Part shown: in pieces, positions 34,167 to 45,700 of the stretch
Layout: each line of letters starts with the position of its first letter
Numbering within the stretch: position 1 is the first letter of the stretch
Assembly: GCA_002900995.3 (NCBI GenBank)
Contig: CM035304.1
Coordinates: 2,137,476 to 2,201,475, forward strand
Source: Ganoderma boninense
Taxonomy: Eukaryota > Basidiomycota > Agaricomycetes > Polyporales > Polyporaceae
Direction: 5' to 3'
DNA: 64,000 bases
Notes under the pieces: model-generated
Databases searched by the model: none
What the model was told of the DNA's origin: nothing
The model's input: the letters and a program-made list of their open reading frames with translations, nothing else
Made by a program: the position numbers and the translations under genes

Positions 34167-35791
34167 ATGCCAGTGTCCAAAGACATCCCCTCTCCAACTC
34201 CGAGTCACGACCACCAGGATCTAGCTGAGGAAGCTGTTCTGGGTCCCAACATTGGAAACACTTCTTCCTCGCTGACTCCCATATACTATCCTCCGACAGG
34301 AGACAAGCCCTCCCTGCTGCTCCCGAGGCAAGACCCGGAATGCGATAGGTGCAAGGCTCCCGTCACTGTGACATTTTTCTTTGACCCCACAAGAAAGAAA
34401 TACCTCGCAGGGGAGATCCTCCAGATTCGAGAATCTGCCCATACCCCCATTGACAAGCTCTTCGCCAGGATCGCCCAGACAACGATAGGCTTGAGCTCTA
34501 AATCGCGAGTGTCAAGTATCCGCTCACACTGGGACTCAGACCTCGACAAGCCTCATCCTCGGCCGGGGGTAGTCATGGAAATGCGCCGCATCAAGCTTTC
34601 GAGACAGAAGACCTATACGTGCATCATGGCGACGTACCATAATACCCACACATATGCCCGTCTCCCTCCCGTCCTGCAGCACTTCTGCATCCCCGTCGCA
34701 CCACACTGTGAAGTTGCCCGCGAAATTGGACATCTCCATACTTCGCCGGAATGGCAAAGGTGGCATGTTTGGCTAGTTTCCTACCCATTCTTTTCCTTCG
34801 GAGAGATCACGGGAAGGTGGGCGTGGCTAGACGCAACCAATACACGTACCTCAGACCGTTCCTTCATGGTCGACTCCGGTATGATGAGACGGCTCAGGGA
34901 GATAGAATGCCAGAAATGGGAGGTCTGGGAGAAACTTGCACAGGATGATCAATACCTGCTGTCCCGCTACAACGAATATGAGGTTAGTTTTTTTTTACCA
35001 CATGTGTACCACGTGGAGGACGAAGTAACCATTCATTCAGGAATTCAAGCAACAAGTGGTGGAGAGGGCTAAACGAAAGGTGGTCAAAGATAGCCAGTCG
35101 AGTCATCATACATACACTTACAACTTCATATGGACAGAATATGGCGAAGGGGACGCACCCCACGCCTGCCATCCTGGCTCAAGCCAACGACGGTACTGGT
35201 GCCGCCAGTAAAGCAGCCACACCTCGGCCTGTCCACCCGGTGAATCGACCAGACCGCTGCTCGTCGCAGCCAACAATTGAGAAAAACGACTTTGATGTGA
35301 GCTCGCCCCTGGCGAGCAATCCTGCCCAGTCGACCCCGTCTCACTCCCGACAGCAGTCGACGGGCAAACAGTCTGTGGTCGGAGAAAAGGAACTACAATC
35401 CCCCGCTTTGAGCTTTGCAGAAGCTGTGAAACGGCCGCAGGCTCGCAACTCGGTGTGTGACGCGAGTCTAAAGCTCTTCAGGAGCTTGCTGACCAGCTGT
35501 AGATGCAAAGCATATTACAAGGCGTAGAGGACTTCCCCAGTCTGCCGGTTATGGAGTCAAGTGTGGCGAATGTGGTTGCATCTCCGCAGAAGGTAAATGG
35601 AGACGAGTCCGCCCAAGACAGTAAAGAGTCTCATTACTCACTAGGATGTTACATAGGCAGGCGATATACAAGTTCCTGAGCAATCCGTGGTGGAGTCTGT
35701 ACGGCAATCGGAGGTAAGAGGGGGAAAGACTAAGAAAAAGAGCAAACCGTCGATGCTGTGGAGCACGTTGTCCCAGAGGAAACGCAATTGA
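34167..35791 (+). CDS. family B orphan protein, copy B1
   Basis: Five exons (34167-34982, 35041-35079, 35138-35452, 35503-35592, 35657-35791) give 464 residues in frame. Family B blocks: DPECDRCKAPV (a CxxC pair), YLAGEILQIRESAHTPID, KPHPRPGVVMEM, CIMATYHN, LPPVLQHFCIPVAPHCE, HLHTSPEWQRWHVW, and GRWAWLD. The central part (about residues 60-280) looks like one compact domain; the C-terminal third is Ser/Pro-rich and ends in a basic run (KTKKKSKPSM). A 39-nt micro-exon follows the first intron; B2 has a 21-nt one at the same place. No known domain is recognised. The start is chosen at MPVSKD, by comparison with B2. Divergent from A2. Confidence 0.75.
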
Positions 35792-36208
35792 CGAGTGGTG
35801 TTGGTATGTGCTGGTAATAAGTAACCAATCTTCACCGTTGGCGTTGACATACAGGATACTCTTGATGAGAATGAGACAGTGGCACTCTCCTGTGCAGTAC
35901 ACACGGAAAATGTTAGCAGGCAGGGTTTATGGATGGTAGTTGCTGTCTCGATAAGTTGCTGTCTCGACAGCAGAACGACAGAGCCCGAAATCATTCTATC
36001 ATTTTCCAAGTCCGATGTGAACAATAAGACTGGGTGTAACTCATATTCATTCTCCGCTTAAGATGCCCAACACCCCGAAGGCCTTGCAACGCCTCTCGAT
36101 TGTGATCCTCTTTTAAGCTACTGGAGTGGTTCCCAACATTAAGATGATTTTATGCTCACGGATAATAAAAGATACAATGTATAGTGCTGATCTCTAGGTT
36201 CGTAAAAA
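35792..36208. other. 3' flanks of B1 and the acyl-CoA dehydrogenase-like gene
   Basis: AT-richer DNA between converging genes. Nothing else seen. Confidence 0.5.
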
Positions 36209-37406
36209 TCACAAATGTGACCTCACCAGCGGATCCGCGTGTCGCCCCACTGCCCGCTCAAACCCAAGGTCCACATGCGCATCGCCTTCGAAAACCTTCA
36301 GTGACTCGACGAACGCCGACCAGCTGTCGTCAGACACGATCGGCGCGTTCATGTACGGGACCATGTCCATCTCCTGCACAAGCTCGCCGAGGATCGGCAA
36401 CACCTCGTCCATCGCATGCGTCGCCATCTCCTGCTGCGCGCTCAGCCCCAGACCCGCGTGCTCCGAGTACCACGCCGAGTCGAGCTTCACGATATTCGCG
36501 ACGTACAGGTCGACGAGGCACTGGCGCACGCCCTGCGCGACCGCCGCCTCGTACGCCATCCGGTGCCCGATGGCTTCCATGACAGGCTGGCAGTGCGGGA
36601 GGATGAGGCGGTTGACCTCAGTACTGCGATGGTGCGAGATCTTCTTGAGGACGCCTCGGAGATTTTGGAGCAGGCCGGCTTCGTGGCGCGCCAGAAGGGA
36701 GTTGGGATCTGCGGGCGGAGGCATCTCATATCGTCCAATGAGGATTTCGTTGATTAACCCTGCAATACGACGTTCGGGACGAAGTCGCTAAGCACCACAT
36801 CCGGGAAGAATTCTGTTGGGATTGGGACTGGGACTTACTGATTGCAAGTCCAAGGACGTCTCCCTCGGCGATGCCCAACCCGCGCGTCTCGTTCTAGATG
36901 AAAGGACGGGATGCCGTCAGCAGACACTCCGACCTAGACAAGTGGACGAAAAAGAAATGCCCTTTGTAAGTACTCACATAGTGACAGATCATCTGGTTAT
37001 GACAAAACAGCCCCTGCGCCCCGCATCGTTCCGACACCGCGACCGCGTCCTGCTGCGAATGCCGGATCGCCACGCCCTTAAACACGGCTGCGACCCCGTG
37101 CCGCACGCGCACGTCGAGCGACTCGTCGCAGAATCGCTCGATCGCCCACCGCTGCAGCGCCTGCACTACATACGCGTCCGCCGCCGCGGCAAGAACCGGG
37201 GCGTGCTGCGTTCGGAATGCGAGGATGGGCATCCGTCGCTCGGGCGAGCCGACCTCGCGGCGCAGCGAGTACATGGTCCCGATCGTCGCGAGGCCCTTCA
37301 GCGTGGGCAGCGCGACGCAGCTGAGCGCGATCGTGCCGACGGTGACGCGCGAGATGATGTCGATGAGGTTCGCATGAATGCTCTTCGGTGCCTCGAGCGA
37401 GCCAAG
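36209..37406 (-). CDS. acyl-CoA dehydrogenase/oxidase-like protein, C-terminal part
   Basis: Entering from the gap, the minus strand codes NLIDIISRVTVGTIALSC, GLATIGTMYSLRR, RRMPILAFRTQHAPVLA and then CGAQGLFCHNQ. After an intron it continues NETRGLGIAEGDVLGLAI and, after another, NEILIGRYEMPP and a helical C-terminal domain ending near 36209. The order of helices, the conserved R-x-Q-x-x-x-L region and the C-G-x-x-G-x-F turn followed by xxEGD fit the C-terminal flavin- and substrate-contacting domains of acyl-CoA dehydrogenases and oxidases, which oxidise acyl-CoA at C2-C3. The N-terminal part lies in the gap. Read straight through the N run, it would appear fused to A3, which is an artefact. 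Exact subfamily unknown. Confidence 0.6.
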
Positions 37407-37506
37407 NNNNNNNNNNNNNNNNNNNNNNNNNNNNNNNNNNNNNNNNNNNNNNNNNNNNNNNNNNNNNNNNNNNNNNNNNNNNNNNNNNNNNNNNNNNNNN
37501 NNNNNN
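37407..37506. other. assembly gap, 100 N
   Basis: Exactly 100 N, so the true length is unknown. It cuts the 3' half of A3 and the 5' half of the acyl-CoA dehydrogenase-like gene, so at least about 1.5-2 kb is likely missing. Confidence 0.95.
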
Positions 37507-38111
37507 GAAGAGCTCGATCCCGACGCCGAGGACTCGCCGTCGTCGCAGACACCTTGATCGGACAGCCACTTGTCCGCCCGGTGGTAGTCGTCAGAGAACG
37601 CCATCTGGATAGCAACATGCTGCCGCCCGTTGAGGCTGACAGCTCGAGTGTCGTCGAAGGACTCTCCGTCAGGCCTGCGGCGTACTCGGACGTTAGTGAG
37701 GGCGTCTATCCAGTGGAAGCAGTTAGTGGCGGGAAAGTTGCCAGAGGGGCGGACGGGAGGGCGTTTCTCGGACGAATGCTGTGTGTTGGGATAGATGGCA
37801 ACGACCATGTCAGGGAGCAGCCCGTTCTCCTTGTCCGATGCACGCAGCGAAGATGCGATGGGGCTTGCGGAATAGCGACACCACCGGCTTTGTGGTAGAG
37901 GGACGTCGAGGGGCTGCGGCAAGTGAGCGAGTGCGAGCTGGAGGAGGTGGGAGCTGACTCACATGTTCGAGGTAGACCAAGTATTTCTTCGGCTTCATCG
38001 CCTCACGGCAGCCAAGGTCTGCCTGTCATCGAGACCCAACTCGCGTACCATGGAACGGGGGTCCATCTGTATGACGCCGTATGCCAGCCCCGATGGAAAG
38101 AGGAGCTGCAT
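37507..38111 (-). CDS. family A orphan protein, copy A3, truncated by gap
   Basis: Exon 1 (37963-38111) starts MQLLFPSGLAYGVIQMDP and holds MVRELGLDD; exon 2 (from 37913) has PLDVPLPQSRWCRYS, LPDMVVAIYPNT, NCFHW and DDTRAVSL and then runs into the gap. Between LAAV and MKPKKYLVYLEH (near 37998-38004) one base is missing relative to A2 and A4: exon 1 is 149 bases against 150 in A4. So it is either a real frameshift or a base error. Divergent from B2. The C-terminal half is not present. Confidence 0.65.
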
Positions 38112-38402
38112 GGTGTTGTCGATGGTGGGAGGTGGGAACGGTGGTGGAGGTTGTGGTCAAAGAGGGCAGGGTGCCACCGTGGGGCACGGAGACCGCTGAA
38201 TGCAGGCGTGGGAATATAGAAGCGGTGCAGCGGACTCCGGCGGCCGGTTCGAATACGCGCAGTCACCAGACACATGCTGTAACTTTGAACTTGGCTCTAG
38301 AAGACTGCCCGTACCTCGGAGCAATGCAAATGCGAATGTTCCGGCGACGAGTGCTATATCTCACTGCGATGCCCCAGGATGCCCCCCTGACATAGCGACG
38401 CC
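38112..38402. promoter_or_regulatory. shared divergent upstream region of A3 and B2
   Basis: 291 bases between opposite start codons, matching the A2/B1 arrangement. Confidence 0.4.
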
Positions 38403-40175
38403 ATGTCCACCCAGCCTTCCCCAACTTCCCAGTGTGTCCCCGGCCCTCAAGAATCTCCTAACCCCATCCGAACAGGCCCCAACCGCTCAGATCTTGCGCC
38501 GGACAGCCCGTCGACCCGCCCAGGTATCCAGCTCCCTCCCAGTCGTGATCCCACATGCGAATACTGTACAGCACCCATCATACAGCGCCATCTCTTCGAT
38601 CAAGCTTTGGAGCCTGGCTGCTACGCCTACGGAGAAATAGTCCAGATCAATGAGTCGGTCCATGTTCCCATCGACGCTATTCTCACACCATACCAGCAGG
38701 CAATGGACCTTGCTTCCACCAGTAGCGTTTCACGGTGGCCTCGCCGCAAGGGCAAACCGCGCCCGGGAGTTGTGCTTAGTATTCCAGGAAACCCTCGGCG
38801 GCAGGCTGGCAAAGGTACCGACATGACTAAAATGATGCTTATGGCGACATTCAGCGGCATACACAAGTACGACGACCTCCCGCGCGTGCTCCGGCACTTC
38901 TGTGTGCCTGTCTCGCCGCACTGCGAAATCGGCGCAACCGTCGAGCACCTCCATACCACGCCGGAATGGCAGAGAGGCCACGGGTGGCTAATCCTCCACC
39001 ATTTCTCCTCCTCAGGGACAGTATCTGGGCGATGGGGATGGAAGGACGAGGACGGCAAGTTTGCCAAAGAATGCTCGTTCAAGCTTGACGAGGCGACGAT
39101 ATCCCAGCTGGAAGACATCCGGAATAGACGCTTCACGGAGTGGACCGCGAAGTGTTCGAGTGAAGAGGGATATGGTCAGAAGTGCCTCAGGGAATATCAG
39201 GTGAGCTGTGAGGCGAGGAAGAACCCATATGACATCTTATAACGAGTGTGCCCGGGCCTTCAGGTCTTCAAGCGACAAGACAAGGTGAGTGGATGGAACG
39301 TCGTAGCCGGAATTCGCATCCTCACAGTAACCTCCATGTGCCGGCGAAGTCGAGTATAGGCGGCTCCCCCTTCGTCTCCCAAACGAGCCTCGAGCACCAG
39401 GTTGTGCCCATCGGTACATCTGAGCAGGGTGGCTCCCAGACGATTGAGGATGCATCCATTCTCCAGCCACTTCTGGAGTCACTGCAGCCGTTGCCAAGCG
39501 CCGCCGAAGTTGAAGTGCCTGCCCCACCTCTACCTATCCAGGCTCAGCCTGCGCCGTCCCCGTCCCATTCGCGGCGCGGATCCGACGCCAGCGGAAGGGT
39601 CATATTCGGCGACGCGGAGACATTAGATCTGGACCCCGACAACTTGAGTAGACTCGGTGTCAGGTTCAAGCCTAAGGCCCTTGAAATGTGGCGAAGAACG
39701 CTCGCGGCGCAGTTGGTAGGTCCCCGCGACAAACTTCTCTATATATGCCTTCCGAGGCTGACAAATGTCTGTACAAGCCCGTGGACTCGATGCCAGGCGA
39801 GCCCTTCGGCGTTCCTGAAGAGCCCTCTGAGTCCGATGAAGATTGGGAGACAACAAGCGCGGCCACGACCGAGAGCGTCCACGACGACGCGGACCTCGCC
39901 ATGGACGCGAGACGGGCTTGTACGTTGGAACAGGCGACGATCACCTTGCTGACGGGCGGAGAACAGCCCGTGGTAGATGTCGATGGCCCATCACCGGTGA
40001 GTTTGGGGTACGACTCTAGAAAGCGACTGTGCACAGTTGAGTCTTGACGTAGGGTCACCATTCACAGGGGCAACCTGAGGATAATAATCGAGGAAGTCTT
40101 GGCGAACCACCAAGGCCCGATTCTGCCCCAGAACAAGCCACCGCTACATCTGTGCTAGGGATTACGGGCATGTAA
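38403..40175 (+). CDS. family B orphan protein, copy B2
   Basis: Five exons (38403-39200, 39264-39284, 39350-39715, 39778-39996, 40068-40175) give exactly 503 residues. Blocks shared with B1: DPTCEYCTAPI, YAYGEIVQINESVHVPID, KPRPGVVLSIP, LMATFSG, LPRVLRHFCVPVSPHCE, HLHTTPEWQRGHGWL, GRWGWKD and REYQ at the end of exon 1. Exon 2 is a 21-nt micro-exon. The exon 3 acceptor is taken as GCGAAG at 39349; the earlier CACAG would give an immediate stop. The C-terminal part is Ser/Pro/Glu-rich and acidic, unlike B1's basic end. Function unknown; lies tail to tail with A4 (270 bases). Confidence 0.75.
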
Positions 40176-40445
40176 TGTGTCGAATATTCCGCCTGAGTCG
40201 AGTAAAGAAGCCACTTACCGCGTGTTTACTATGGGTCAGTGTGATGACCGCGAAGATCCTGAAGAGAGTCTTCTTAAGAATCGGAGTTTCAGTATTCGAG
40301 TATGATTACGCGATGGCCAAGATCAATGTTGGATTATTATCGAGGATCTGATGCAAGTGGACGTTGAGTTGTAGATGAACAGCGACAGCATGCAACCACA
40401 CAGACTTGGAATGACCATTTCAGTGTCATCTCTAGTATCTACACA

Positions 40446-41710
40446 TTACACATGTCGTCGACTATCACGTTTCATTACATGCATGGTGAAGTCGTCGGTT
40501 GGCGTGACAGTGCTTGCAGATGCACTGCGTCTTGCAAGCCCATCCAGGATGATCCTGTACAATGTGGTGCTTTAGCCGCGTTCGACAAAGGGCCAATGTC
40601 CAAGGCAATCAGTAACCGACCCCTTCGATACTCACGATATGATCTGTTCCTCCTCCTTGTACCAGTCGACGGGGCTCGGGATACCGTCCCCGGGGATGTG
40701 CTCCTCGAGCTCGAGCCACAGGTCGACCAGCGGGATGAGCGGGAACTTCGGGTCTGGGTTCCAGCCGAGCAGGTTCAGCTCGGAGATCTCTTCGACGATT
40801 GCCTGTTTCTTCTCGTCGAGTTCCGCAATTTGTGAGCTCACCCCGCGGCTGTCTGAGTCGCTGTCGGATCCAGTGGGTAGACGAGGAACGACCCCACCGC
40901 AGGAAGAACTGCTGTCGCTCTGTGGCGAGGCGGATATCTGGGAGTCGCGGGACGACTGGAACGGGGCGTCACTGCGCCTGTTGGAGTCTAAGGGCTGGCG
41001 GGGACACAATGAAGGACCGGTAGGCGAACACGCTTGCAGAACTGTGGGATCACGCAAAGCATATGGAGGAATGACAAGGTCGGAACCCGTCCGCAAAGGA
41101 GCGTACCCCACCGTGGACGACGTACTGTCATCTTGAGGGCTATCTGGAGAGGGACTATTGACCCGGTCATAGTCATCGGAATATGCACGCTGTAAGGCAA
41201 AGTGCTCCCTGCGCTAAGCCTGACAGAACAGCTGTTGTCGAAGAGCTCTCCATTGCGCCGCCGCCGCACTCGAATTTTCGTGATGTTCTCTATCCAGTGG
41301 AAGCAGTTGGAGAGGAGGAAAGGGGACTTCGGACGGATAGGTGGCCGCTTCTCCGACGAGCATTGTGTGTTGGGAAATGTCGGAACGACCATGTCCGGCA
41401 GCAACCGGTGCCTCCTGTCCATCGCACGGAGAGTCGAACCGATAGGGCTCATGGAATAACGACACCATCGACTCCTCGGAAGAGGAAGGTCAAGAGCCTA
41501 TGACAGTGAGTCAAGGCTGCTACCTTGCACAGTCGAAAACAGACAACGAGACAGACTCACGTATTCAAGGTAGATGAGGTATTCTTTCGGTTTCAGTTCC
41601 GCCACGGCAGCCAATGTCTCTGGATCATCCAGACCCAAGTTCCAGACCATTGCGAGAGGGTCCATCTTGACAAAAGCATAGGACATTCCGGATGGGAAGG
41701 GGAGTTGCAT
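40446..41710 (-). CDS. family A orphan protein, copy A4, with frameshift
   Basis: Exons 41561-41710, 40636-41497 and 40446-40554. Start MQLPFPSGMSYAFVKMDP; then LAMVWNLGLDD, KEYLIYLEY, intron, ALDLPLPRSRWCRYS, LPDMVVPTFPNT, NCFHW, an S/D-rich linker, ELNLLGWNPDP, LVDLWLELEEHI, IPSPVDW, intron, IILDGLARRS. Near 41211-41214 the frame breaks: VRLS must continue as REHFALQRAYSDDYDR in the next frame, which then matches A3 (RQHVAIQMAFSDDYHR). The total exon length is one base short of a multiple of three. Intron positions equal those of A1 and A2. Its C-terminal tail is much shorter than in A2. Either a recent pseudogene or a one-base assembly error. Confidence 0.65.
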
Positions 41711-42150
41711 CTCTGGAACGGAAGGTGCCGTGGTGGTTGGGGGTGGGTCGTGGTAGGATGAAAGGAGAGGCGAACCACCTGCACTGCTGTGGGTAGTCAC
41801 CGTGATAAATAACTATTTTCAGGGTTCTTACCGCCACGACATGAGAAACAGCGCTGAGAGAGCGCGCTCAACGCCGCTCGAGTTGCGCTGGACTTCCCTG
41901 TGCTCCAGACGGAAGCCACATAGAAATCCCACTAGCTGCAAAAGACAGGCTAGTCAGGAGAATGCCATGCAGACAGTTCCCGAGCAAGCATTACCTGGTG
42001 CCGAACACATGGACGCGTCAGCTGTATGCGTTGGTATCGTAGACAATGTACGACAATCGGACTGCTTACGGCAGTCCACAAGGATCCACATGCATCATCC
42101 TACCAATTTCCTGTCTGTGAACTGTCATTCACCCCCGGTTCGCGGTTTAG

Positions 42151-42369
42151 AAGCGTGAAGAGGTCAAAGCTCTTCAGGAGTCTGGCGTCGGGAAATCTGC
42201 GAAGACAAAGTGGTCCAAACTGTTCTTGTCGGAGCCGCAAATAGAGCGCATGTTCGAGACATCAGTCTTTCTTCGTCGTTTGATAACAGAGACTAACTTT
42301 CCAGTGTTCGGAGGGGGGATGCCAGGAATATGCCATAGACATTCAAACAACCTGGCGTTTTGCAACTGA
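42151..42369 (+). CDS. unidentified terminal exon
   Basis: After a good acceptor (GCGGTTTAG) an open frame of 72 codons runs to TGA: KREEVKALQESGVGK, then TKWSKLFLSEPQIERMF and LRRLITETNF. It looks like real protein and lies just beyond A4, but resembles neither A nor B. Upstream exons in 41.85-42.15 kb are not clear. I do not recognise it. Confidence 0.3.
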   Translation, partial: KREEVKALQESGVGKSAKTKWSKLFLSEPQIERMFETSVFLRRLITETNFPVFGGGMPGICHRHSNNLAFCN

Positions 42370-42735
42370 TCGCATCCCGATTAAATCGGAGTCTCGAATG
42401 GAGTTTAGCGCTAAAAATTTGTGCTCAGCTCTTGAACCCTCGGCACTGTATGAGAGTCGACACTGTATCCTCTGAGAGCTACTTTGTTTGATTGCATCCT
42501 TTTTGTACATAAATTTTCGAGTACCATGCTATCGACGAGGATCCACTGGTGTCTCTTGTCTCGAAACCAATGATACACTAAGGTTAGGGTTGCACATCCG
42601 AGATCAATAAGCGCCGCCGCGGTGCCACTTTGAACTTTCGATTCTTTTTCGACTGCGCCCGAACGGGCTCTGCGTAAACCACCACCTCCTGGCTAGGTAA
42701 ACCCGCTCTAGGAGTGCCTCTATTCCATTTGTAAG

Positions 42736-45700
42736 ATGCGGAGTTTGGCTCTATGGAAATCTGACCGCACTTCTATACCAGAAGCAGATTTTTCCTCTTC
42801 AGGAGAGCCAGTGGGGATCACCTCTCTCGCCCTAGACCTCGACCAGAATGCCCTCTTTCTGACATCGGAGAGTCGCGACGCTTTGAACGACAGCGAAGCT
42901 CATGTCAGGGTTTGGAAGCTTGCACAAGATGAAGAGGTCACCTCGCTGGTAAGCACATGGCCTTGTAGCATGATGAACTTGATCGAACTAGTTTCCAGGA
43001 CTTTCTTTCCGAGGTGACCAGCTTCGACACCCCCACCATGCTTGCAACAAATCCATGGTCTGCGGGTACATCTAAAAAGGGTCCCTCCCATCCATGCCGC
43101 GATCCCGAGGTTCTCTCTTTGCACATCGTCCCAGACTCTCATTCGCTTGTCGTGATCACCCGGGCAGGCGACATCACCACGATACCCCTGGATGAAGATC
43201 AACCCAAAGTACGTGCCTTCAAGGGAATTCAATACGGTAGTGACAAAATACTAATTTTATCTTTCTAGGCTGATGTAGTCGGCTCCGTGGACGGGGGCGT
43301 CATGGGCGCAGCGTGGAGCCCAGACGATACTCTGCTTGTCCTCGTAACAGGTAACACAGCCGATCCGCACGATCCACAATTCTTGAGTAATATCACGCTT
43401 TGTTTCAGGCGAAGACAAACTCCTCGTGATGACCTCCACCTTCGATGTCCTCTCAGAGGGCCCGCTCCATCCTTCCGAGTTTGGAGAAGGTTCGTGGCCG
43501 ATCGTCACCTAGATCCAGGGCCGACCCTCAGTTAAGCTATCCGCCTATCCAGATACGCCGATCAACGTCGGATGGGGTGCAAAGCACACCCAGTTCCATG
43601 GGTCGCTCGGAAAAGCTGCGGCGACGTCCTCCATCCCTCCAACTGCCATCGGCGCAAGCCCGGATGACGACGGACGCGTCCGAGTCAGCTGGCGAGGAGA
43701 CGGCGCGTACTTCACGGTCAGCGTACTGGAGGGCGCAAATGAGGTGCGTATACGAATCAGCTTGGCGGTATCATAGCCCGCATTGACGATGTTGACGATG
43801 AGGATATAGACGGAGACGCGACCACACCGCAAGATCAGAGTATATTCACGCGAGGCGGCGCTTCAGAGTACCGCGGAGCCCGTACCGGGACTTGAGCACG
43901 GCTTGTCCTGGCGCCCCTCGGGCAACCTCATTGTCGGAACGCAGCGATTCGGAAACGTACCAGGAGATCCGGGCGTGTCCTTGAAGTCTGATGGAGGATC
44001 CGGGCTTGGTCCTGGCCGCGAGGGGCGGCACGATATCGTGTTCTTCGAGCGCAATGGACTGCGGCACGGCGAGTTTACACTGCGAGAGTGGACAGCGGAA
44101 AGTCAGGCGACTAGCGAACACCGGAAGTGGGGCTACCGCGTACGCGAGGTTGGCTGGAGCTCCGACTCGAGTGTACTTAGCGTGTGGATCGAGAGGGAAG
44201 ATGGCGACGTTGGTGGGTCACTGCCGCCATTCGCACCGTCATAGCTCGGGGCTTATCTCTCCCACAGTGCAGCTATGGACGATGGGAAACTATCATTGGT
44301 ACGCAGTCTTCCACTTTCCCCGCGTATATGCGCTGACTCCCCTTCAGGTATTTGAAGCAGGAGATTACTGCCCCTGCTGGTCAAGATGGCTCGGCCGGTC
44401 GCTTCTCGACAGTCTGCTGGCATCCCGAGGATGCTCTCAGACTCATCCTAACCACATCCTGTAAGCACATAGGAAGTCGCTTTCCTCACCATGTACTGAT
44501 TTCGGGTCAGCGGAGGTGATCCAACGGACATACGCATGGGACACCATCGGCTCACCCAGCAAGCCTCCTGTGGACTCCGGCTCGATCGCGGTCATCGATG
44601 GCGGTAAGTTCGCTAGTTCTTTCATTCCCCGACGCTCACTGAATGTGATTGTCTTTTCTCTCAGCCAATATCCTATTGACACCATTCAGGACGCAGAACG
44701 TGCCACCTCCCATGTCTGCCCACTCGCTCACCCTCAAGATCCCTCCCACAACCCTGCCTGGTATCCTCAAGCGCTCCGCGGTCCCTATCCACGCGGCTTT
44801 CGCCTCCGCGAGAGACCTCCTTGCCGTATTGTGGGAACCGGGCATTTTGGAAGTCTTCGATCTGAAGACGCGCCTCGGTCCTGGTCGTGGAAAAGTTATC
44901 GATCCTGTCTCTGTGTGGTCAGGTGCCGTCGCCGATGGTGTATTGAGCAGTTGTCGTCAGGTGGTATTTGACCAGACCATTCTCGAGGACAACGCGATCC
45001 GTCTCGCAATTCTGGTATCAAAGCCATCTAATGGAAACCTGATCGACGTCGTCTTCGTCGTAGACATTGTGGGGGCCGAAAGGAAATCGACTGAGGTTGC
45101 CTTGCCTGCCCATAACGGAAGGCTGGTTCCCGCTCAAGGCATCTTCTGGGAGTCTCCAGACGGACATCTGTACGAAGGTGAGCGCATATATGCACCTCCA
45201 CGAATACTGCCAATTCCCACAACGATCCTAGTCAACGAGGAGAACAGCGACCCCCTCGAGGTCGCCGCGTTCCCGGAATTCTGCTTCTGGCCCGCGCACG
45301 CGATGGCGACGGACGACGCGAGCGACTCGGGCGAGGAGGGCACGACCACGACCCCGCTCTACATCGGCCTCTCGCACGCGAGCAGGCTGCACGTCACCGA
45401 CGGCCAGGCGACGCGCACGCTCGCGCCGAACGTGAACTCGTTCACGACCACGCCCGGGTTCCTCATCTACACGACCACCACGCACGTCGCCCACTTCGCT
45501 CCCCTCAAGTCGTTGGCGGCTGCGCTGAAGACGCCTGAGGCACCGATGCCGGAGTGGGAGACGAGGCGGGTGGAGAGGGGGTCGAGGATCGTGACGGCGG
45601 TGCCGAGCACGATGAGCCTTGTGTTGCAGATGCCGAGAGGGAACTTGGAGACTATCAACCCGAGGCCGCTCGTCATGGAGATCGTTCGCCAAGATATTGA

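Noticed and set aside
36894..37922. A continuous 342-codon minus-strand frame joining A3 to an acyl-CoA dehydrogenase-like end
   Set aside because: It passes through 100 N of unknown true length; the two sides belong to different families.
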